Origin: Ralstonia pickettii
GTDB lineage: Bacteria > Pseudomonadota > Gammaproteobacteria > Burkholderiales > Burkholderiaceae
Length of the DNA stretch: 64,000 nucleotides
Assembly: GCF_030582395.1 (NCBI RefSeq)
Contig: NZ_CP104381.1
Coordinates: 1,488,001 to 1,552,000, forward strand
Direction of reading: 5' to 3'
The notes below the pieces were generated by a model. The model saw only the letters and a list, made by a program, of their open reading frames with translations. It was not told where the DNA came from and did not search any database. How positions within the stretch are numbered: position 1 is the first letter of the stretch; every line of letters begins with the position of its first letter. Below, piece by piece: positions 58,799 through 64,000 of this stretch. The translations under genes and the position numbers were made by a program.

Positions 58799-59473
58799 TT
58801 ATGCCCCGTGGTGCAAAAACAGGTAGGCGGCTGCCACGGCCACCAGCGCGACGATGATCCACGGCCATGGATTGCGCGGCTGCAGCGCGGGGCTGACGTC
58901 GGGTGCGCGGCCGGGCGGTGCGCCGTGGGCCTGCAACTGGCCAGCGGCCAAGTCCGGAATTGCCTGTGTGGCCGGCATGCCGTCTACCGGTGTGGCATGT
59001 CCGTCGATTCCAACCGTCTCCGCGGGGCCGAATTCTGCGGCAAAGCGCTGGAAGAACTCGTCGGCCAGTTTGCGCGCGGCGCCGTCCACAAGGCGTGAGC
59101 CGATTTGCGCAAGCTTGCCGCCCACCTGCGCCGTTGCGGTGTAAGAGAGCCGCGTGACCGTGGGGCCTTCGGGCGTGAGCTGCACCTGGGCGCTGCCCTT
59201 GCCGAAGCCGGCCGCGCCGCCCTGGCCGTCGAAATGCAGCGTGTAGCTGCGCGGCGGCGCCACGTCGGCCAGTTCCATGCGCCCCTTGAAACGCGCCTTG
59301 ACGGGCCCGACGGCGGCGGTCATGGCAATGTCGTAGGCGGGGTTCGCGCCTGCCTCGGCAGCGGTGATGCTCTCGCAGCCGGGAATGCAGCGTTGCAGCA
59401 CGGCTGGGTCGTTCAACGCATCCCAGGCGGTCTGCAGGGGCACGGGCAGGAGATGGGTCTGGGTCAGTTCCAT
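58799..59473 (-). CDS. coxG: CoxG-like SRPBCC protein with C-terminal membrane anchor
   Basis: A 224-residue protein. Residues about 1-145 form the CoxG SRPBCC domain (VPLQTAWDALNDPAVLQRCI, GPVKARFKGRMELADV, GFGKGSAQVQL, then SYTATAQVGGKLAQIGSRLV). A proline/alanine linker and a single C-terminal membrane helix (about 202-220) follow. CoxG recruits CO dehydrogenase-type enzymes to the membrane in carboxydotrophs; here it would anchor a related molybdenum enzyme. It overlaps coxE by 10 bases. Confidence 0.9.
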   Translation of the reverse strand: MELTQTHLLPVPLQTAWDALNDPAVLQRCIPGCESITAAEAGANPAYDIAMTAAVGPVKARFKGRMELADVAPPRSYTLHFDGQGGAAGFGKGSAQVQLTPEGPTVTRLSYTATAQVGGKLAQIGSRLVDGAARKLADEFFQRFAAEFGPAETVGIDGHATPVDGMPATQAIPDLAAGQLQAHGAPPGRAPDVSPALQPRNPWPWIIVALVAVAAAYLFLHHGA

Positions 59474-60705
59474 GGGGTGGTCGAGGGGGCGGGGGTGGTG
59501 GGACCGGGGGGACGCGGCGGGCGCGTGCGGCGAGCATGCGCCAGTTCGTGCTCCAGCGCAGCGAGGCTGTCGAAATGGTGCGCCGGCACCATCACGTCGA
59601 CATGCGGCAGGATGGCCCGGACGCCACGTGCCCGCGGCTCAAATCCGGCAAAGCGCAATAGCGGGTTGAGCCAGACGATGCGATGGGCGAAGCGCGCCAG
59701 ACGCGCCATTTCGGTGTCGAGCACGTCGATGTGCTCGTGGTCGAGCCCATCCGTCACGAGCAGGACGGTGGCACGCCCGGACAGCGTGCGGCGCGCCCAT
59801 TGGCGATTGAACTCCGCCAGCGCCGCACCGATGCGCGTGCCGCCCGACCAGTCGGGCACCAGCTGCGCGATGGCCTGCACGGCGACATCCGGATCGCGCT
59901 CGCGCAGTTGCCGCGAGACGTTCGTCAGCCGCGTGCCGAACAGGAAGGCCTGGATGCGCTCGCGCGACTGCACCAGCGCGTGGCAGTAATACAGCACGGC
60001 GCGCGAATAGCGGCTCATCGAGCCGGAGATGTCGAGCAGCAGCACCAGCGGCGGTGTCCGGTCGACGGGCTGGCGGTATTTCCAGCCGGTCCACTCGCCG
60101 CCGGCGCGCACGGCCTGGCGGGCGGTGGCGCGCAGGTCCGGATGGCGCCCGCGCGAGGCTGCTTTGAGCCGGCGCGTGCGCTCCTGCGCCAGATGCACGC
60201 GTCGCCGGCGGATCATGTGTTGCAGCGTGCGCCATTCAGCCGCATTGAGCGTGTCGAAGTCACGCGTGCGCAAGGCCTCGTTGGCGGAAAAGGCGAGCGG
60301 CGCCACGATGTCATGGCGTTCGCCATCGGGCGTGGGGCCCGGGGGCAGATGTGTCGAAGGCCGCGCGCGCAAGGCATCGGCCAGGCGGTTGCTGCGTGCC
60401 GCCGGAATGCCGCCACGCACCTTGGGCAGCAGCAGGGCGCGCAGCTTGCCTTCCCAATCCGGATCCCGCCAGAACACGTTGAAGGCCGCGTCGAACAGCG
60501 TGTGTTCGTCGGGGTGCGAGACGAGCAGGGCGGACAGCGCGGCTTTTACGTCGTCGCGCCGGCCGATGTCGATATGGCTCAGGGCTTCAATGGCGTCCAC
60601 CGCGCGGGAGGGCGCCAGCGGCATGCCGGCGTTGCGCAGCAGCCGCACGAAATGCGTCACGTTGCGCGCCAGCATCGGACACTGTGTCGGCAGGTTCGCT
60701 TGCAT
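59464..60705 (-). CDS. coxE: CoxE-like VWA-domain protein
   Basis: A 413-residue protein of the CoxE family. A helical N-terminal region (FVRLLRNAGMPLAPSRAVDA) leads to a von Willebrand A domain from about residue 210, with the MIDAS motif LLLDISGSMSRYSR and LLVTDGLDHEHID. VWA proteins of this kind work with MoxR-type AAA ATPases to load or activate the metal site of a target enzyme. The gene begins three bases after coxD and the C-terminus is proline-rich. Confidence 0.9.
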   Translation of the reverse strand: MQANLPTQCPMLARNVTHFVRLLRNAGMPLAPSRAVDAIEALSHIDIGRRDDVKAALSALLVSHPDEHTLFDAAFNVFWRDPDWEGKLRALLLPKVRGGIPAARSNRLADALRARPSTHLPPGPTPDGERHDIVAPLAFSANEALRTRDFDTLNAAEWRTLQHMIRRRRVHLAQERTRRLKAASRGRHPDLRATARQAVRAGGEWTGWKYRQPVDRTPPLVLLLDISGSMSRYSRAVLYYCHALVQSRERIQAFLFGTRLTNVSRQLRERDPDVAVQAIAQLVPDWSGGTRIGAALAEFNRQWARRTLSGRATVLLVTDGLDHEHIDVLDTEMARLARFAHRIVWLNPLLRFAGFEPRARGVRAILPHVDVMVPAHHFDSLAALEHELAHARRTRPPRPPGPTTPAPSTTPWN

Positions 60706-60708
60706 GCC

Positions 60709-61605
60709 TTACTCCGGCAGCGCGGGAGCTGCCAGCAATTGCTCGATGGTCGGCGTGTCCACGCGGGCCAGGTCGTCCTGGTACTTGAGCAGTACGCCCA
60801 GGGTGTCCTGCACGGACTGCGGATCAAGCTCGGTCACGTTCAACGCCGCCAATGCGCGGCACCAGTCGATGGCCTCGGCAATGCCCGGCGCCTTGAACAG
60901 GTCGATGCCGCGCAGGCGGTGCACGAAATCGACCGCGCGCTGCTGCAGGCGGGTAGCCGTCTCGGGCGCGCGCTGCGCCACGATCTGCAGCTCTCGTGCC
61001 TTATCCGGGTAACCGATCCATTGATACAGGCAGCGCCGCTTGAGCGCGTCATGCACCTCGCGTGTGCGGTTGGACGTCATGATGACCAGCGGAATCACCT
61101 GCGCGCGCACCGTGCCGAATTCGGGAATCGACACCTGGAAGTCGGACAGCAGCTCCAGTAAAAACGCCTCGAACGGTTCGTCGGCGCGGTCGATCTCGTC
61201 GATCAGCAGCACGCGTGGTGTCTCGGCATGGAGTGGGTCGGGCAGCAACGCCTGCAGTAGGGGGCGCTTGAGGAGGAATTCGTCGCGGTAGAGCGTATCG
61301 GCGCGGGGTTTTTCGCCGGCGGCCTCGGCCAGGCGCAGTGCCATGATCTGGCGCGGGTAGTCCCATTCGTAGAGCGCGCTGGCGGTGTCAAGCCCCTCGT
61401 AACACTGCAGGCGCAGCAGGGACGTGCCGAGCAGCCCCGCCGCCGCCTTCGCCAGCTCGGTCTTGCCCACGCCGGGCTCGCCTTCCAGAAACAGCGGCCG
61501 CTGCATGCGCAACGCGAGGAACAAGGCCGTGGCCAACTCGCGGCTGGCGAAATAGCCCTGGCCTTGCAGTTGCGCGATGCAGTCGTCGATGGAATCGACC
61601 GGCAT
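60709..61605 (-). CDS. coxD: CoxD-like MoxR-family AAA ATPase
   Basis: A 298-residue AAA+ protein. Walker A is FLEGEPGVGKTELAK, Walker B VLLIDEIDRADEPFEAFLLE, sensor 1 PLVIMTSNRTREVHDALKRR. CoxD is a chaperone-like ATPase needed to assemble the copper-sulfur-molybdenum site in true CO dehydrogenase, and relatives serve other molybdenum hydroxylases. The start MPVDSIDDCIAQLQGQGYF at 61605 is the family N-terminus; a longer frame runs into coxM and is not used. It forms a CoxD-CoxE partner pair. Confidence 0.92.
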   Translation of the reverse strand: MPVDSIDDCIAQLQGQGYFASRELATALFLALRMQRPLFLEGEPGVGKTELAKAAAGLLGTSLLRLQCYEGLDTASALYEWDYPRQIMALRLAEAAGEKPRADTLYRDEFLLKRPLLQALLPDPLHAETPRVLLIDEIDRADEPFEAFLLELLSDFQVSIPEFGTVRAQVIPLVIMTSNRTREVHDALKRRCLYQWIGYPDKARELQIVAQRAPETATRLQQRAVDFVHRLRGIDLFKAPGIAEAIDWCRALAALNVTELDPQSVQDTLGVLLKYQDDLARVDTPTIEQLLAAPALPE

Positions 61606-61625
61606 GCCGTTCCTTGGGCGTGCGC

Positions 61626-62432
61626 TCAATGGTGGTGCGCCAACGCCTGTTCGACCGCGCGCGCCGTCAATACCGGAATGAGGTGCGCCCGGTATTCCGG
61701 CGAGGCATGCAGATCGCCCACCAGATCGTCGGCGGGCACCACCACCTTGCGTGCGGCTTCCGATGTAAAGCTGGCTGCAAGCGCCTGCTCCAACGGCGTG
61801 CACCGGAACACGCACGGCGCGGCGCCCGTCACCGCCACACGCACGTTGTTGCCCTTGCGGCTGATGAACACGCCCACCAGCGCGAAACGCGACGCGGGGT
61901 TGCGGAATTTCACGTACGCCGCCTGGTCCGGCACGGGAAACTGCACCTCGGTGATGAGTTCGTCCGCAGCCAGCGCGGTTTCATACATGCCGAGGAAAAA
62001 GTCGTCCGCCGCGATGTTGCGCCGTTCGGTGACGACGGTGGCGTTCAGCCCGAGCACGGCGGCCGGGTAGCACGCCGCCGGGTCGTTGTTGGCGAGCGAG
62101 CCGCCGAGCGTGCCCATCGCGCGCACCTGGCGGTCGCCGATACCGCCGGCCAGTTCCCCGAGCGCGGGCAGCATGCGGGCGATGTCGGCGCTGTCCGCCA
62201 CATCGGCATGGCGTGTGGCCGCGCCCACCGTAATCACGCCGGGCTGCGTGCGAATACCGGACATGCCCGGAATGCGCGTGACATCCACCAGCGTCGACGG
62301 CTGCGCCAACCGCAGTTTCATCGCAGCCAGCAGGCTCTGGCCGCCGCCGAGGTAATTGGCGTCGGCGTGCGTCTTCAGGGCGGTCACGGCGGTCTGGGCG
62401 TCGGTGGCTTTCTGGTACTCGAAGTCGTACAT
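61626..62432 (-). CDS. coxM: Molybdenum hydroxylase FAD-binding subunit (CoxM-type)
   Basis: A 268-residue FAD-binding subunit. The two flavin motifs are NYLGGGQSLLAAMKLRL (about residues 29-45) and GTLGGSLANNDPAACYPA (about 107-124), with a C-terminal CO_deh_flav_C domain. It carries electrons from the Fe-S subunit to the acceptor in CoxLMS-type enzymes. It sits 15 bases after the coxL stop. The order L-M without S between them means the small subunit gene, if present, lies beyond the right edge. Confidence 0.93.
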   Translation of the reverse strand: MYDFEYQKATDAQTAVTALKTHADANYLGGGQSLLAAMKLRLAQPSTLVDVTRIPGMSGIRTQPGVITVGAATRHADVADSADIARMLPALGELAGGIGDRQVRAMGTLGGSLANNDPAACYPAAVLGLNATVVTERRNIAADDFFLGMYETALAADELITEVQFPVPDQAAYVKFRNPASRFALVGVFISRKGNNVRVAVTGAAPCVFRCTPLEQALAASFTSEAARKVVVPADDLVGDLHASPEYRAHLIPVLTARAVEQALAHHH

Positions 62433-62447
62433 GGTTCGCTCCTCTGC

Positions 62448-64000
62448 CTAGGCCTTGGCCGCTTGAATGGTTTGCCAGACACGATGCGGTGTCGCCGGCA
62501 TCTGGATGTCTTTCACGCCCAGCGGCGCAAGTGCGTCGACGATGGCGTTGATCAGTGCCGGCGGGGAGCCGATCGCGCCGGCCTCACCGCAGCCTTTGAC
62601 GCCCAGCGGGTTGTGCGTGCACGGCGTGCCCTTGGCGGTTTCGACCGTGAAGCTGGGCAGGTCGTTGGCGCGCGGCATGGCGTAGTCCATGTACGAGCCC
62701 GTCAGCAGCTGGCCATTTTCGTCGTACACGCACGCCTCGAGCAGCGCCTGGCCGATGCCCTGGCCGAGCCCGCCGTGCACCTGGCCCTCGACGATCATCG
62801 GGTTGATGATGTTGCCGAAGTCATCCACCGCAACGAAACGGTCGATGTGCACCTCGCCGGTATCAGGGTCGACTTCCACTTCGCAGATGTACGCGCCGGC
62901 CGGGTAGGTGAAGTTGGTCGGATCGTAGAAGGCGTTTTCGTCCAGCCCAGGTTCGAGCTTGTCGAGTGGATAGTTGTGCGGTACGTACGCCGTAAGCGCG
63001 ACTTCGCCGAACGTCTTGGTGCGATCCGTGCCGGCCACGCGGAAGACGCCGTCCTTGAACTCGATGTCCTCCGCCGAGGCTTCCAGCAAATGCGCGGCGA
63101 TCTTCTTGGCCTTGGCCTCGATCTTGTCGAGCGCCTTCATGATGGCCGAGCCGCCCACGGCAATCGAGCGCGAGCCGTATGTGCCCATGCCGAACGGGAT
63201 GCGCCCGGTGTCGCCGTGCACGATCTCGATGTTGTCGATGGGCACGCCCAGACGATCGGCCACCACTTGCGCGAACGTCGTCTCGTGCCCCTGGCCGTGG
63301 CTGTGCGAGCCGGTGAAGACCGTGACGGAGCCCGTCGGGTGCACGCGAATTTCGCCGGCTTCAAACAGGCCGGCCCGCGCGCCCAGCGCCCCCGCGATGT
63401 TCGACGGCGCCAGTCCGCACGCTTCGATGTAGCAGGAATAGCCCAAGCCGCGCAGCCGGCCCTTGGCGCGCGAAGCGTCGCGTCGGGCGGCAAAACCCTT
63501 CACGTCGGCCAGTTCGATGGCGCGGTCGAGGCACGGCTCGTAGTCGCCCGTGTCATACGTCAGGCCCACCGGCGTGGCATACGGGAACGTGCGGATGAAG
63601 TTGCGGCGGCGCAGCTCAGCCGGGTCGATCTGCAGTTCGCGCGCGGCGGTTTCAACGAGGCGCTCGACCACATACGTCGCCTCGGGCCGGCCGGCACCGC
63701 GATACGCATCGACGGGCGCGGTGTTCGTGAACACCGCTTTCACTTCGGCATAAATGGCCGGCGTTTTGTACTGGCCGGCGAGCAACGTCGCATACAGGAT
63801 GGTCGGCACGCTGCTGGCAAACGTCGACAGATACGCGCCCATGTTGGCCGTCGTATGCACGCGCATGGCGAGGAAATTGCCCTGCGCATCGAGCGCCAGT
63901 TCGGCATGCGTGACGTGGTCGCGGCCATGCGCGTCGGTCAGGAAGGATTCGGAGCGCTCGGCCGTCCACTTGATCGGTCGGCCAACTTTTTTCGATGCCC
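62448..64000 (-). CDS. coxL: Molybdenum-binding large subunit, form II CoxL (partial, runs off the window)
   Basis: The last 517 residues of a xanthine-dehydrogenase-family molybdopterin subunit; the 5' end is outside. At the right edge it reads [20 protein letters not shown]. The active-site loop is [13 protein letters not shown], the form II (BMS) signature, not the AYRCSFR loop of true CO dehydrogenase, so the copper-binding Cys is absent. RPSG-like [20 protein letters not shown] and the catalytic Glu region [15 protein letters not shown] are intact. It is a hydroxylase of unknown substrate, probably an aldehyde, purine or heteroaromatic compound. First gene seen of the leftward cox-like operon. 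Confidence 0.92.
   Translation of the reverse strand, partial: ASKKVGRPIKWTAERSESFLTDAHGRDHVTHAELALDAQGNFLAMRVHTTANMGAYLSTFASSVPTILYATLLAGQYKTPAIYAEVKAVFTNTAPVDAYRGAGRPEATYVVERLVETAARELQIDPAELRRRNFIRTFPYATPVGLTYDTGDYEPCLDRAIELADVKGFAARRDASRAKGRLRGLGYSCYIEACGLAPSNIAGALGARAGLFEAGEIRVHPTGSVTVFTGSHSHGQGHETTFAQVVADRLGVPIDNIEIVHGDTGRIPFGMGTYGSRSIAVGGSAIMKALDKIEAKAKKIAAHLLEASAEDIEFKDGVFRVAGTDRTKTFGEVALTAYVPHNYPLDKLEPGLDENAFYDPTNFTYPAGAYICEVEVDPDTGEVHIDRFVAVDDFGNIINPMIVEGQVHGGLGQGIGQALLEACVYDENGQLLTGSYMDYAMPRANDLPSFTVETAKGTPCTHNPLGVKGCGEAGAIGSPPALINAIVDALAPLGVKDIQMPATPHRVWQTIQAAKA

Noticed and set aside
62448..64000. Calling the right-edge cluster a carbon monoxide dehydrogenase
   Set aside because: The active-site loop is AYRGAGR rather than AYRCSFR, so oxidation of CO is not supported.

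Overview
The window is high-GC DNA from a beta-proteobacterium. Family-level features point to the Burkholderiaceae, most probably Ralstonia: the order smpB / ratA-rnfH / guaB-guaA, a CX14CX2C-type QueE, a YbiT-type ABC-F protein, a TcyP cystine symporter and a Burkholderia-type porin. The genus is inferred. It looks like ordinary chromosome: no insertion sequence, phage gene, CRISPR array, tRNA or rRNA was seen.

Layout. 1-9.2 kb is housekeeping: the 3' end of ppsA, a structured leader with a terminator before an nfeD-stomatin pair, smpB, ratA-rnfH, a DUF4124 protein, a DMT exporter, guaB, a small membrane protein, guaA and a cold-shock gene with a long leader. 9.3-12.8 kb is a small accessory group: a beta-propeller protein, a multidomain HTH regulator, and a DUF899 thioredoxin-fold protein overlapping a DUF2182 membrane protein. 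12.8-27.6 kb is the main catabolic island. A leftward module (altronate dehydratase-like, mannitol/tagaturonate reductase-like, Zn alcohol dehydrogenase) and a FadR-type regulator face a rightward module with a sugar ABC importer, five enzymes that together match the non-phosphorylating L-fucose pathway, a mutarotase and a porin. Five near-identical operator-like palindromes lie in front of both modules. My reading is that the locus consumes L-fucose and probably L-galactose: a shared dehydrogenase and lactonase would feed L-fuconate to pyruvate plus lactate, and L-galactonate through tagaturonate and altronate to 2-keto-3-deoxygluconate.

27.9-40.4 kb holds tcyP, pcaQ divergent from pcaHG (protocatechuate 3,4-dioxygenase), thpR, a DsbA-family protein, an MBL-fold protein lacking the usual metal-binding motif, two LysR regulators, two MFS transporters, and a PEP-mutase-like / HCCA-isomerase-like pair. 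40.5-45 kb is a compact run: queE, queD, tadA, ldcA and an ABC-F ATPase. 45-51.9 kb carries a hypothetical protein, an aldehyde dehydrogenase, a DUF1289 protein, a GH15 glycosidase head-to-head with a DUF2252 protein, and a DAHP synthase. 51.9-53.3 kb has visibly lower GC and holds an orphan fimbrial-type adhesin. It is followed by a chemotaxis receptor, a small membrane protein, an MgtC-like protein and an extended SDR. 57.7-64 kb is a leftward molybdenum-hydroxylase cluster (coxL form II, coxM, coxD, coxE, coxG, xdhC) that runs off the right edge inside coxL.

The best candidates for something undescribed are the pseudoknot/antiterminator/terminator leader at 250-351 and the two-branch, one-regulator organisation of the deoxysugar island.
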